Positions 9,011 through 20,637 of a stretch of DNA of 64,000 bases are shown here, in pieces. This DNA is from Pseudomonadota bacterium. Its GTDB lineage: Bacteria; Pseudomonadota; Alphaproteobacteria; Rhizobiales; Xanthobacteraceae. Within the stretch, counting starts at the first letter, position 1. Every line of letters begins with the position of its first letter. Below the pieces are notes generated by a model. It was not told where the DNA came from, searched no databases, and saw nothing but the letters and a program-made list of their open reading frames with translations. The stretch is from NCBI GenBank assembly GCA_018971625.1, contig JAGXAJ010000002.1, positions 1 through 64,000 of the forward strand, in the 5' to 3' direction. Made by a program: the position numbers and the translations under genes.

Positions 9011-9444
9011 CCATGAACCCGCCTTGCCGCGCGTGCTGCGCAAACCTCGCAGCCTTCGCTGCGCGACCGCCTCAAGGATCCGGCATTACTGCGTGAGCAG
9101 TGCTACATCGATGGGGCCTGGACCGGCACTCCGGTCACGTCCATCAACAATCCGGTCAATGGCGTGGAATTGGCGAAGGTGCCGAAAATGAGCACCAAGG
9201 AGGCGACCGAGGCCGTCGAAGCCGCCGAGCGCGCCTTTCCAGCCTGGGCCAAACTTACCGCCGAGCAGCGCTCCCATATCCTGCGCAAATGGTTCGAACT
9301 GGTCGTCGCCAATCGCGAGAACCTCGCACCACCGAAGTAGCGCCCTTCGGCGGCGTCAAGGAAAGCGGCCTCGGCCGCGAAGGCTCCCATCACGGCATGG
9401 AAGAATATGTCGAGATCAAATATGTGATGATGGCGGGGGTTTAG
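9011..9444 (+). pseudogene. Succinate-semialdehyde dehydrogenase relic with internal deletion
   Basis: The bases to about 9335 encode an aldehyde dehydrogenase N-terminus ([19 protein letters not shown], later [20 protein letters not shown] and ANRENLA). The sequence then jumps in another frame to the C-terminus ([20 protein letters not shown] to the end at 9444). About 350 central residues, including the catalytic Cys and Glu, are gone. The N-terminal frame also has a TGA upstream and no start codon in phase. The wording matches GabD-type NAD(P)-dependent succinate-semialdehyde dehydrogenases. It is certainly non-functional. Confidence 0.85.
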
Positions 9445-9519
9445 TTCTTTCCTTCTCCCCTTGTGAAGTCGCTTCCATCGCACATCTGCTCAATGGGCAG
9501 ATACAAGCGGTAGCCACAT

Positions 9520-9600
9520 ATTCCGCCGTCGTTGCCACCCTTCACCCGGCTCGCATCTTCGATGCGAGCCACCCTCTCCCGCAAGGGGAGAGGGAAAGAA
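9520..9600. repeat. Compound palindromic repeat
   Basis: Two inverted repeats side by side: CTCGCATC-TTC-GATGCGAG (about 9552-9570) and CCCTCTCCC-GCAA-GGGGAGAGGG. They sit between the gabD relic and the SulP gene. The same pair of motifs, in shuffled form, recurs at 16459-16612. Confidence 0.65.
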
Positions 9601-9607
9601 AGGCGAT

Positions 9608-11866
9608 CTACCTCCGCAGCACCGCGATCGTGCGGTTGGCAAACGTCAGTCGCTCGGCCATGACGGAGACGAAATAAGTCAACAGCTTGTGGCTCAATGC
9701 GGGATCGTCGGTCTTGATGGCCTCGAACTGGTCGGCGTTCAGCGCATAAAGGACGCTGGCGATTTCGGCCTGGATGGTGGCGCTGCGCGGCACCCGCGAG
9801 ACCAGGCCCATCTCGCCGATCGTGGTGTAGCGGCCGAGACTGCGCACCCGCGTGGTGCGGCTTTCGTCGGTGCCGACCATGATGCCGACGCGGCCTTCGA
9901 GGATGAAATGCATGGAATCGGCAGCGTCGCCGGCGCGAACGATGGTTTCTCCAGTGTCGACCTCGATGCGTTCGCAACGATGCATCAGCGCGATAGCGTC
10001 CTTTTCGTCGCCCAGGATCTGGGTGAACCACTGGCGCAGGCTGGCCTCTTCCTGTGCGAGCCCCTGATGCTGTCCGATGATTTCGTTCTCGCACCACTCC
10101 AGCGCATGATCCAGTTCGGGCACCACGCTGACCTCTGACGTAATGAATTCGCTGGAACGCAGCGCCTTCTCCGTGGCTTTTGGCAGATGTACCAGCACCA
10201 GCTTGATGCCGCGGTCCTGCGCGGCGCGCTTGATCTGGGCGAAACTATAGGCTGCCGAGGAATCGATGCCGGTGACGAGCTTGAAGTCGAACATCAGGAA
10301 CCGGCACTCTGGATGGCGGGCGAGCAGCGCCTTGACGTGCTGGTAAAGCCGGTTGGCCGAGCCGAAGAACAGATAGCTCTGCAGGTTCAGACCCTGAATC
10401 TTGCCGCCATGCGCCGAAAGCACCGCCTGATCGTCGCGTGAGCGGTCCAGCGAGCTGCGGAATTCCGAGCCGTCGAAATGGTACTTGATCGAATTGACCC
10501 GCGCCGCGCTGAGCGCGAACGTGGCGCAGCCGATCACGACCCCGAATCCAATCCCGGCGATAAAACCCCACTGCACGATGATGGCGATGTTCGCCAGCAG
10601 CGACAGATATTCCGGCACCGAAAGCCGCCGCCGCGATTCGACGATCCATCGATGCAACTGGTCCGCGGCGAGATAAATCAGCAGTCCGCCGAGTACGAAT
10701 TTCGGCATGTAGCCGAGCAGCATCGGCGCAAACGCGAGCATCAGTGCTGAGATCGCAGCAACCGTCAGGCCGGAGAGCGGGCCGGTACCGCCGCCATTGA
10801 AGTTCAGCACGGTACGGCTGACCGAAATGCAGCCGGGGTAGCCGCCGAATACGCCGGACAGCATGTTGGCAAGGCCGGTGGCTTTGAGCTCCCGCTCGAG
10901 ATTGGTCTCGCGGTGCAGCGCCACCTCGATGCCTGCGGTGTTGAACAGGGTGCTCGACGCCGTCACAAACATCACCGCGATCAGATCGCCGCTCAGTTCG
11001 GGCAACGCGTACCAGGGATAGCGGCCGATCTCGATGGCGCTCCATGGCAGCATCAGGGAAACATTTGGCGGAGGCTCGAAGGTCCAGCCCGCGGCTTGCG
11101 CCTGGGTCGGCGAGAGCCCTGCCAGCCAGAACATGATATGGGCCGCGATCACGCCGCCGATCAGGATGACCGGCAGTCCGAACGGGCTGCGGGAGCGGTG
11201 CCAGGTCAGATACAGGATCAGCGCCATGACGCAGGCCGCGGCCAGTTCGGACAGCGTCAACGGATTTGCGAATTGCCCGAGGGTTGCGAATTGCAGGCGC
11301 ATGCCGGTGATAACGCGAACCGCGCCCAGCAGAATCAGACAACCGGTCGCACCGAGAAATCCGCCGACCACCGGATAGGGCACATAGCGAATCGCACGAC
11401 CCATTCGCGTTACGCCGAAGCAACAGAGCACGATGCCGGTCGCGATGCTGGCAATCCCGAACGTGATGAGAACCGGAACCACCGGCGAAGCCTGCGAACT
11501 GGCTGCCATTCGCTCCAGCAGCGAGGATGCCAGTATGGCTGTCATCGCGGCGGTTGAACTCTCCGGTCCCCCGACGGCAAAAGGAATCGAGCTTCCAAAC
11601 GCGAGCACGGCAGCGATAACCGCCGACGAGATGAAGGTCACCGCAACGCCATAAGAGAGATACGGCGCCAGCGGGCCTGAAAAGATCAGTAGCGCGTAGG
11701 ACATGCAAAAGGTGACGGTCAGAACGCTGGCAGCGCTGCCGCCGAGAACGTCATTGAGCACGGCATGCGGCTTCGACCGGGAATGAACGGACAGACTGAC
11801 CACGTGCGCTTTGCCCCCGACGCCCGGCGTCACTGGTAGACGACTACGATGCGCCCGGACAACCAT
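9608..11866 (-). CDS. SulP-family anion transporter with STAS and cyclic-nucleotide-binding domains
   Basis: A 752-residue fusion. About 10-12 membrane helices form a SulP carrier (LGGSAASVLTVTFCMSYALL, GGYPGCISVSRTVLNFNGG). A STAS domain follows (MFDFKLVTGIDSSAAYSF), then a C-terminal cNMP-binding domain (GETIVRAGDAADSMHFILEG ... GEMGLVSRVPRSATIQA). SulP proteins carry sulfate, bicarbonate or dicarboxylates; the substrate is not evident here. The appended domain suggests control by a cyclic nucleotide, though the arginine-containing binding cassette PRSAT only partly fits. The start at 11866 has GGGA upstream; an alternative ATG/GTG at 11950 would overlap the GNAT gene. Confidence 0.87.
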   Translation of the reverse strand: MVVRAHRSRLPVTPGVGGKAHVVSLSVHSRSKPHAVLNDVLGGSAASVLTVTFCMSYALLIFSGPLAPYLSYGVAVTFISSAVIAAVLAFGSSIPFAVGGPESSTAAMTAILASSLLERMAASSQASPVVPVLITFGIASIATGIVLCCFGVTRMGRAIRYVPYPVVGGFLGATGCLILLGAVRVITGMRLQFATLGQFANPLTLSELAAACVMALILYLTWHRSRSPFGLPVILIGGVIAAHIMFWLAGLSPTQAQAAGWTFEPPPNVSLMLPWSAIEIGRYPWYALPELSGDLIAVMFVTASSTLFNTAGIEVALHRETNLERELKATGLANMLSGVFGGYPGCISVSRTVLNFNGGGTGPLSGLTVAAISALMLAFAPMLLGYMPKFVLGGLLIYLAADQLHRWIVESRRRLSVPEYLSLLANIAIIVQWGFIAGIGFGVVIGCATFALSAARVNSIKYHFDGSEFRSSLDRSRDDQAVLSAHGGKIQGLNLQSYLFFGSANRLYQHVKALLARHPECRFLMFDFKLVTGIDSSAAYSFAQIKRAAQDRGIKLVLVHLPKATEKALRSSEFITSEVSVVPELDHALEWCENEIIGQHQGLAQEEASLRQWFTQILGDEKDAIALMHRCERIEVDTGETIVRAGDAADSMHFILEGRVGIMVGTDESRTTRVRSLGRYTTIGEMGLVSRVPRSATIQAEIASVLYALNADQFEAIKTDDPALSHKLLTYFVSVMAERLTFANRTIAVLRR

Positions 11867-11936
11867 ATTCCCGCAGCGGGCCAGTCTGCAGGGGTTAAAT
11901 CTTTCGCGTGGAACCGGGCGCCTTGGCGGGTTTGGT

Positions 11937-12467
11937 TCAACCGGAACCAAGAACGTTTTGGCGTTCGATCACCCAGCAGTTGACGGCTTGATGGAAATTG
12001 TAAGGACCGGGCGCGGACATATGCGTCTTCAGATATTTGAAGCCGGCCTTCTGCAGCGTGCGATTAGGCGCGATGTTGAAGGCATACGGTTCGCAGAACA
12101 GTCGCTTCAGCTTCAACCGCTCGAAATAAAGAGCCACGCTGAGGGGAACGCATTCCGCGCCGATTCCGCTGTTGCGGTGCTCGGGGTCGACGATGTGGAT
12201 ATGCATATGGGCCTGTGCGCCATAGGTGATCTCGTCCGCAGTCGAAAAGCCCACCGGCTCGCCGTCCTGCAGCCAGATCACCAGCACCGCACTGCATTGC
12301 TCGATCGGCAGTTCGGCTTCGCGCCGCAGCCGTTTCCGGAACGATTCGGCGGCCGGAAAGCGTGTCGGATCAAGGCCGAGCGTTTCCATATATTCCGGCG
12401 TGGCGTTCAGGAAGTAATCGACGATGATGTCGGTTTCCGAAACCGTCATCTCCCGAACGGTCAGCAT
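11937..12467 (-). CDS. GNAT-family N-acetyltransferase
   Basis: A 176-residue acetyltransferase resembling RimJ/RimL-like enzymes. Beta-4 and the acetyl-CoA loop are recognisable (HMHIHIVDPEHRNSGIGAE), followed by the C-terminal NRTLQKAGFKY segment. The acceptor is unknown. Its ATG shares one base with the purC stop (TGATG), so translation is coupled to purC. Confidence 0.82.
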   Translation of the reverse strand: MLTVREMTVSETDIIVDYFLNATPEYMETLGLDPTRFPAAESFRKRLRREAELPIEQCSAVLVIWLQDGEPVGFSTADEITYGAQAHMHIHIVDPEHRNSGIGAECVPLSVALYFERLKLKRLFCEPYAFNIAPNRTLQKAGFKYLKTHMSAPGPYNFHQAVNCWVIERQNVLGSG

Positions 12468-13393
12468 CAGTCCGCTCCGTGGATCGCCAGGTCGGTCGCG
12501 GTGACACGGCGATAGGCGTCGAGATAGCGCTTGCTGGTGGCGTCCACCACGTTCGCCGGCAGTGGCGGCGCTGGCGCGTCGCCGTTCCAGCGGCCGGCGC
12601 GGCGCTCGGCGTCGAGATAGTCGCGCAGCGGCTGCTTGTCGAAACTCGGCTGCGACTTTCCCGGCTGGTAGATATCGGCGGCCCAGAACCGCGAACTGTC
12701 GGGAGTCATCACCTCGTCGATCAGGATGATGTGCCCGTCGCGGTCGCGGCCGAATTCGAACTTGGTGTCGGCGATAATGATGCCGTGCTCCCGGCTGATC
12801 TTTTCGCCGCGTGAATAGACCGCGCGGGTCATGCTTTCCAGTCTCTCGGTGACGTCATCGCCGAGAATCTTGCGCATCCTGCCGACGGTGATGTTTTCGT
12901 CATGGCCGGTTTCGGCCTTGGTCGCCGGGCTGAAGATCGCAGGCTCGAGTTTGCCGCTTTCGAGCAGGCCTGGTGCAAGTTTTTCGCCTGCCAGCGTGCC
13001 TGCCGCGGCATATTCCTTCCAGGCCGAGCCCGAGAGATAGCCGCGGATCACGCATTCGATCGGAAATACCGTGGTCCGTTTGCACAGCATCGCGCGCCCG
13101 GCGAGCGAGGTACGGTGGTCCTTGAGCGCCGGCACTTCCTTGATGATGGTGTCGGCATCGGCGCTGATCATGTGGTGCGGCACCACGCCTTCGAGCTGCC
13201 TGAACCACCAGGCGCTGATCTGGGTCAGCACCGCGCCCTTCATCGGGATGGTCTCGGCCATGACCACGTCGAAGGCGCTGATGCGGTCGGTGGCGACCAG
13301 CAGCACGCGATCCTCGCCGACGGCGTAGATGTCGCGGACCTTGCCGCGTCCGATCCGGGGCAGGGGAAGATCGCTGGCAAGCATCGTGTTCAT
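12467..13393 (-). CDS. purC: Phosphoribosylaminoimidazole-succinocarboxamide synthase
   Basis: A 308-residue SAICAR synthetase that condenses CAIR with aspartate using ATP in purine biosynthesis. It opens with [20 protein letters not shown], has the ATP/substrate segment [20 protein letters not shown], and the C-terminal [10 protein letters not shown] / [14 protein letters not shown] motifs. Length and motifs fit the long PurC form found in alphaproteobacteria and eukaryotes. Coupled to the downstream GNAT gene. Confidence 0.94.
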   Translation of the reverse strand: MNTMLASDLPLPRIGRGKVRDIYAVGEDRVLLVATDRISAFDVVMAETIPMKGAVLTQISAWWFRQLEGVVPHHMISADADTIIKEVPALKDHRTSLAGRAMLCKRTTVFPIECVIRGYLSGSAWKEYAAAGTLAGEKLAPGLLESGKLEPAIFSPATKAETGHDENITVGRMRKILGDDVTERLESMTRAVYSRGEKISREHGIIIADTKFEFGRDRDGHIILIDEVMTPDSSRFWAADIYQPGKSQPSFDKQPLRDYLDAERRAGRWNGDAPAPPLPANVVDATSKRYLDAYRRVTATDLAIHGAD

Positions 13394-13450
13394 CAGGTCA
13401 GGCTTTCAGGCTGCGAACCGGAGCGCAAAGACGGAAACAGGGGAGATAGC

Positions 13451-14368
13451 TCACTCCGGCAGCGGAATGAACTCGTGCTCGTGCGGAACGGGATCGAAAC
13501 GGCCGGTTTTCCAGTCCTGTTTGGCCTGCTCGATCCGTTCCTTGCTGGAAGAAACGAAATTCCACCAGATGTGGCGCGCCCCCTCCAGAGCATCGCCGCC
13601 CAGGAACATCATCCGGGTCGGCCGCGTGGTCTTCACGGTAATGCGGTCGCCGGGCCGGAAGATCAGAAGCCGCGGTCCTTCGTAGCGGTCGCCCGCGATC
13701 TCGATCTCGCCATCGACCAGATAGATTGCGCGTTCTTCGTGGTCAGGGTCGAGCGGCACGCTGACGCCGCTTTGCGCGTTCACCTCGGCATAAAACCATG
13801 GTGAGACCATAGTCACCGGCGATGTTGCGCCGAACGAGCTGCCAGCGATGATGCGGGCGGCGAAATCCTTTTCCTTCACCGTCGGCAGGCTATCGGCGGC
13901 ATAATGCTGGAACGACGGCGCGATTTCCTCGGAAGCTTTCGGCAGCGCGATCCAGCTCTGCAGGCCCAGCATTTTCTGGCCGTCGCGGCGTTGCACGTCG
14001 GGCGTCCGTTCCGAATGCGCGATGCCGCGCCCCGCAGTCATCAGGTTCATCGCGCCGGGCTGGATTTCCTGGATATTGCCCTCGCTGTCCCGGTGCATGA
14101 TGCTGCCGTCGAACAGATAGGTGACGGTGGCAAGCCCGATATGCGGATGCGGCCGCACGTCCATGCCCTTGCCTGCGATGAACTGCACCGGACCGAAATG
14201 ATCGAAGAAGATGAATGGCCCGACCATCTGCCGCTTGCCATGCGGCAACGCGCGCCGCACCTCGAAGCCGTCGCCGAGATCACGGGTGCGCGGCACGATG
14301 ACAAGGTCGAGCGCATCGCAGGATTTCGGGTCGCCGAGCACGGGATCGTTGGTCGGTAGCCAGCTCAT
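13451..14368 (-). CDS. Pirin-family protein
   Basis: A 305-residue bicupin. The N-terminal cupin has the pirin metal-site pattern (DVRPHPHIGLATVTYLFDG, GRGIAHSERTP) with the histidines and glutamate in place; the C-terminal cupin is more degenerate. Bacterial pirins include quercetin dioxygenase-like enzymes and regulators, so the role is open. The start is set by GGAG six bases before the ATG at 14366-14368. A 16-base palindrome lies about 67-82 bases upstream. Confidence 0.86.
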   Translation of the reverse strand: MSWLPTNDPVLGDPKSCDALDLVIVPRTRDLGDGFEVRRALPHGKRQMVGPFIFFDHFGPVQFIAGKGMDVRPHPHIGLATVTYLFDGSIMHRDSEGNIQEIQPGAMNLMTAGRGIAHSERTPDVQRRDGQKMLGLQSWIALPKASEEIAPSFQHYAADSLPTVKEKDFAARIIAGSSFGATSPVTMVSPWFYAEVNAQSGVSVPLDPDHEERAIYLVDGEIEIAGDRYEGPRLLIFRPGDRITVKTTRPTRMMFLGGDALEGARHIWWNFVSSSKERIEQAKQDWKTGRFDPVPHEHEFIPLPE

Positions 14369-14434
14369 GGGGAACTCCATTGATCTTTGCGGCGACCCTA
14401 GCAGGAATTGATTTCGTCGTCCCGGCTCGCGCCG

Positions 14435-14450
14435 CAACAAACGTTTGTTG
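14435..14450. promoter_or_regulatory. Perfect 16-base palindrome, candidate operator
   Basis: CAACAAACGTTTGTTG is perfectly self-complementary and sits upstream of the pirin gene. It has no loop, which favours a dimeric-protein binding site over a transcript hairpin. No regulator gene is adjacent, so the binding protein is unknown. Confidence 0.4.
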
Positions 14451-14564
14451 ATCGGTCAGCGGCCCAGCGAAACAGTCCGGCGCCGAGGCCTGTCGCAGCT
14501 GGTCAGCGATGTCGTCGCAACGACTGGCGATGCGAAATCTGCCAGCAAATAGAATGAGCGCTGC

Positions 14565-14890
14565 CTATTGCCGCCCGAGCCGGGTTGCCTTCTCGATCCG
14601 ATCGAAGCGCCCCAGCGACAGGATCGCATCCGCGAGCTGGTCGGCGCGGCCGTTCAGCACCGGGCGCGCCAGGGTGAGGAATTTTTGCTGCATCGCCTGC
14701 GCGTCGGGGAACGAGGTCGGCTCGCCGGAGGGATCGGCGAACAGCCGCTCGTGCACGCCATCGTCGGTGGTAATGCTGACGCGCGCGCCGAACGGATGGC
14801 TGCGGCCGATCTCGAGCCGATCATTCTGCACCACGTCGAACTTGTCGGCGAGTGCGTCGATTGCGGCATCTCCAAGCCGATCGTGGCCGT
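14565..14890 (-). pseudogene. MmgE/PrpD-family protein, only the C-terminal piece
   Basis: About 105 codons reading RLGDAAIDALADKFDVV, NDRLEIGRSHPFGARVSI and LADAILSLGRFDRIEKATR match the end of MmgE/PrpD (2-methylcitrate dehydratase-like) proteins. The preceding 350 or so residues are missing; the reading frame upstream (RHCNDGHD) has no family similarity and no start. The only start-like codon in phase is an internal GTG at 14834. A relic of a 5' deletion next to the MATE gene. Confidence 0.65.
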
Positions 14891-15013
14891 CATTGCAATG
14901 ACGAGGTCATATTTTGGTACGGCCGCCCGCTTACAGCGTCAACTTGCGCTATCGGCGGGTCAGACCCTTGCTTTCCATGCACCAGATCAGCCGACGGTCT
15001 GGCGGCGCAACTT

Positions 15014-16411
15014 TCATGGCGCGCCAAGCCTGCGCACCAGCAGCCGGAACCGCAAGACCAGAAGCGTGGCATAGACCGCCGTGCCGCAGGACAGCCCGAT
15101 CCAGACGCCGATCGCGCCGAGTCCGGTCCAGAAGCCGAGCACGCAGGCCGTCGTAAAGCCGATCAGCCAGTATCCGATCGCCGCAAATAGCAATGGGACC
15201 GCGGTGTCGTTCATGCCGCGCAGTGCGCCGACTGCGATGCTCTGGATGCCGTCGCCGATGAAAAACGTGGCGCCGATCAGCAGGAGGTTGGCGGTCAGGG
15301 CGAGGGCGGTATCGGCGCCATCGGCGCTGCCGAAGAAGAACCGTCCGATCGCAAACCGGCTCACGATCACCAGCAGCGTAAATACCGATGTCAGCGAGAT
15401 TCCGAGCAGCAGCGCCACGAGTCCGGCGCGGTTCACCCCGCCCGCATCGAAACGGCCCACGGCATGCCCGACCCGTACCGTCGCCGCCATGCTGATGCCG
15501 TAGGGCACCATGAACAGGATCGCGGTGATCTGGAGCGCGACCTGATGCGCCGCCAGTGCCGTCGTGCTGATCAGGCCCATCAACAGTGCAGCGGCGGAGA
15601 ACAATCCATATTCCAGCATGAACGCCAGCGAGATCGGCGCGCCGATCGCGATCAATTGCCGCATCAAGGGCCAGTCGATGCGCCAAGGGTGCCTTAGTAC
15701 CTGATATTTCCGGAACGGGCGAATGCGGGTTGCAAACCACAGCCCGGCCAGCAAGGCGGCGAAATTGACCATCGAGGTGGCAAGCCCCGCGCCGAACAGT
15801 TCCAGGCGGGGAAAACCCCATTCACCGTAAATCAGGAGATATACCGAGAGCGCGTTGGCCGGTATCGCGGCGAGCGTAATCCACAGCGCCGGTTGCGGCC
15901 GGTTGACCGCGCCCATGAAGCCGCGGATCGCCATGAACCACAGCGCCGGCGTGACGCCCCAGACCAGACCGAACAGATATTGCTGGGCGAGATGGGCCGC
16001 CGCGGGCGCCTGGTCCAGAGCCAGCAGAATGTGTTCGCCGTAGAACGAGAACGGCATGATCGGCAACGAGATCAGCAGTCCCGCCCACAGGCCGGTGCGC
16101 AGCGCGCGCCGCATCCGGTGCGGATCACGCGCCCCAAACGCCTGTGCGACCAGTGGCGCTACCGCCGATACCAGTCCCATGCCGATCGTGAAGCTGATGA
16201 AATACACCGTGCCCGCCAGCGCGGCCGCGGCAACGGCTTCATTGCCGAGGCGCCCGATAAAAGCGAGATCGGTCGTCATCATCGCGATCTGCCCGAGCTG
16301 CGTCAGCGCCATCGGCACCGCGAGCCGCAGCGTCTCGGTCAGCTCGGCAGCGAGATGGCCGGGGGCCGGCGCGACCTTCAAGGCCGGCTCAATTTTTTCG
16401 AGGGCAGTCAT
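15014..16411 (-). CDS. MATE-family multidrug efflux transporter (NorM-like)
   Basis: A 465-residue integral membrane protein with twelve predicted helices in two six-helix halves, opening with LTETLRLAVPMALTQLGQIAMMTTDLAFIGRLG as in NorM-type pumps. These exchange cationic drugs or metabolites for Na+ or H+ at the inner membrane. The second half is recognisable from PISLAFMLEYGLFSAAALLMG. The substrate is not predictable. A stand-alone gene, separated from murA by a repeat-rich spacer. Confidence 0.9.
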   Translation of the reverse strand: MTALEKIEPALKVAPAPGHLAAELTETLRLAVPMALTQLGQIAMMTTDLAFIGRLGNEAVAAAALAGTVYFISFTIGMGLVSAVAPLVAQAFGARDPHRMRRALRTGLWAGLLISLPIMPFSFYGEHILLALDQAPAAAHLAQQYLFGLVWGVTPALWFMAIRGFMGAVNRPQPALWITLAAIPANALSVYLLIYGEWGFPRLELFGAGLATSMVNFAALLAGLWFATRIRPFRKYQVLRHPWRIDWPLMRQLIAIGAPISLAFMLEYGLFSAAALLMGLISTTALAAHQVALQITAILFMVPYGISMAATVRVGHAVGRFDAGGVNRAGLVALLLGISLTSVFTLLVIVSRFAIGRFFFGSADGADTALALTANLLLIGATFFIGDGIQSIAVGALRGMNDTAVPLLFAAIGYWLIGFTTACVLGFWTGLGAIGVWIGLSCGTAVYATLLVLRFRLLVRRLGAP

Positions 16412-16458
16412 GGCGACAGAATAACGCCGCCAGTGGCTGATGTATGTCGGCGGTCACA

Positions 16459-16612
16459 GTGCTTCGTTCCCTCTCCCCTTGGGAGAGAGGATGGCTTGCA
16501 TCGTAGATGCGAGACGGGCGAGGGGTCTCTGAGTCGGCCTCAGCGCCTGGAGCTACCCTCATCCGCCCTCGCTTCGCTCGGGCACCTTCTCCCACAAGGG
16601 CAGAAGGAAAGC
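16459..16612. repeat. Composite palindromic repeat cluster
   Basis: Several inverted repeats in 150 bases between the MATE gene and murA: CCCTCTCCCC-TTG-GGAGAGAGG, GCATC-GTA-GATGC, GCCCTCGCTTCGCTCGGGC, and CCTTCTCCCACAAGGGCAGAAGG. The pieces are those of the 9.5, 21.8 and 22.2 kb copies in another order. Confidence 0.65.
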
Positions 16613-16613
16613 G

Positions 16614-17909
16614 TCAGCTCTTGCGTTCGGGAATGCGCGTGATTTTGGCGCCCAGCGCGTTGAGGCGTTCGTCGATGCGCTCATAGCCGCGTTCGATCTG
16701 GTCGGCATTGTTGATGGTGCTGGTGCCTTCCGCGCACACCGCGGCGAGCAGCATCGCCATGCCGGCGCGGATATCGGGCGAGATCATGGAGGCGCCGCGC
16801 ATGCGGCTCGGACCGGCCACGATGGCGCGATGCGGATCGCACAGCACAATGCGCGCGCCCATCGCGATCAGCTTGTCGACAAAGAACATCCGGGATTCGA
16901 ACATCTTCTCGAACATCAGGATCACGCCGTCGCACTGGGTCGCCGTCACGATCGCGATCGACATCAGATCAGCCGGAAACGCCGGCCACGGCTGGTCCTC
17001 CAGTTTGGGCACATGGCCGCCGAAATCGTCGCGGATCTTCATGGCCTGGTTGGAAGGCACCACGAGATCGTCGTCTTCGACGCCGCAGACGATACCGAGC
17101 CGCTCAAAGCCCATCCGGATCGAGCGCAGATGCTCAACACCGGCGCGCACGATACGCAGCGGCGAGCGCGTCACCGCGGCCAGCCCGATCAGCGAGCCGA
17201 CCTCGATATGGTCGGGGCCGATCGAATAATCCGCGCCACCGAACGTCGCCGGGCCATGCACGATCATGGTGTTGGTGCCGATGCCCTCGATGCGCGCGCC
17301 GAGCGCCACCAGGAAATGCGCGAGATCCTGCACATGCGGCTCGGACGCAACATTGCGCAGATAGGTGGTGCCGTGCGCGGCGACCGCGGCGGCCAGCGCG
17401 TTTTCAGTAGCCGTTACGCTGGGCTCGTCGAGGAACACGTCGGCGCCTTTCAGCTTCGAGGCGCGGAACTCGATCCGGTGGGTCGTGGTAGCGGTGGCGC
17501 TGAGCTGCTCGAAGGCCAAAAAATGCGTATCGAGCCGCCTTCGTCCGATGACGTCGCCGCCGGGTGGGGGCAGTGCGACCTCGCCGCAGCGCGCCAGCAA
17601 CGGCCCCGCCAGCAAGATCGAGGCGCGGATCCGCGCGCACAGGTCCGGATCGAGATCGGTGGCGTGAATCTCTTTCGCATGGATATCGAGCGTGTTGCGG
17701 TTTTGCCAATCGGCCGTTGCGCCAACAGAGCGGATCAATTCCACCAGTATTTCGGTATCGCGAATCCGCGGAACGTTCCGCAGCGTCACCGGATGTTCGG
17801 TCAGAAGCGCAGCCGCAATGATCGGCAGCGCGGCGTTCTTGTTGCCGGATGGCTCGATGATCCCCGCCAGACGATGGCCACCTTCAACCATGTATTGAAT
17901 CGGCGGCAA
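16614..17909 (-). CDS. murA: UDP-N-acetylglucosamine 1-carboxyvinyltransferase, Asp in place of catalytic Cys
   Basis: A 431-residue EPSP/MurA-fold enzyme that adds enolpyruvyl to UDP-GlcNAc. Lys24 lies in GNKN and the mobile loop reads PPGGDVIGRRR, so the catalytic Cys position (Cys115 in E. coli) is Asp119. Asp at this site is known to leave MurA active but insensitive to fosfomycin, as in mycobacteria. The probable start is TTG at 17909 (PPIQYMVEGG), 13 bases past the gyrB stop; the ATG at 17891 is the alternative. Whether this is the only murA or a paralogue cannot be told here. Confidence 0.85.
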   Translation of the reverse strand: MPPIQYMVEGGHRLAGIIEPSGNKNAALPIIAAALLTEHPVTLRNVPRIRDTEILVELIRSVGATADWQNRNTLDIHAKEIHATDLDPDLCARIRASILLAGPLLARCGEVALPPPGGDVIGRRRLDTHFLAFEQLSATATTTHRIEFRASKLKGADVFLDEPSVTATENALAAAVAAHGTTYLRNVASEPHVQDLAHFLVALGARIEGIGTNTMIVHGPATFGGADYSIGPDHIEVGSLIGLAAVTRSPLRIVRAGVEHLRSIRMGFERLGIVCGVEDDDLVVPSNQAMKIRDDFGGHVPKLEDQPWPAFPADLMSIAIVTATQCDGVILMFEKMFESRMFFVDKLIAMGARIVLCDPHRAIVAGPSRMRGASMISPDIRAGMAMLLAAVCAEGTSTINNADQIERGYERIDERLNALGAKITRIPERKS

Positions 17910-17922
17910 GCGGCTGCATGCC

Positions 17923-20415
<2,493 letters not shown>

Positions 20416-20479
20416 TTAAGTTTATGCCATGAAAGAGGCCATGCGCCTAGCGCAAAGGCTCCATCAACAAGCTATTGAA

Positions 20480-20507
20480 TAGATACGATTTTTTGACGAT
20501 TTTTCAA
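20480..20507 (-). promoter_or_regulatory. Possible sigma-70-type promoter of gyrB
   Basis: On the minus strand TTGAAA (20502-20507) and TATCTA (20480-20485) are 16 bases apart in the AT-rich part of the 276-base recF-gyrB spacer, about 120 bases before the gyrB ATG. The match is by eye only. Confidence 0.3.
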
Positions 20508-20637
20508 GGCGCGAAAAACCCGATTTGGCAGTCCCGAAAAAGGGTGATTCGGGAGCCTGTCGAGGCTCGCAGGATCCGGGTTTTCGCCATCGTCCGACGA
20601 ACAGCGGCCTCGTAGCCAACCTCGTCCTTGCGGCCGG

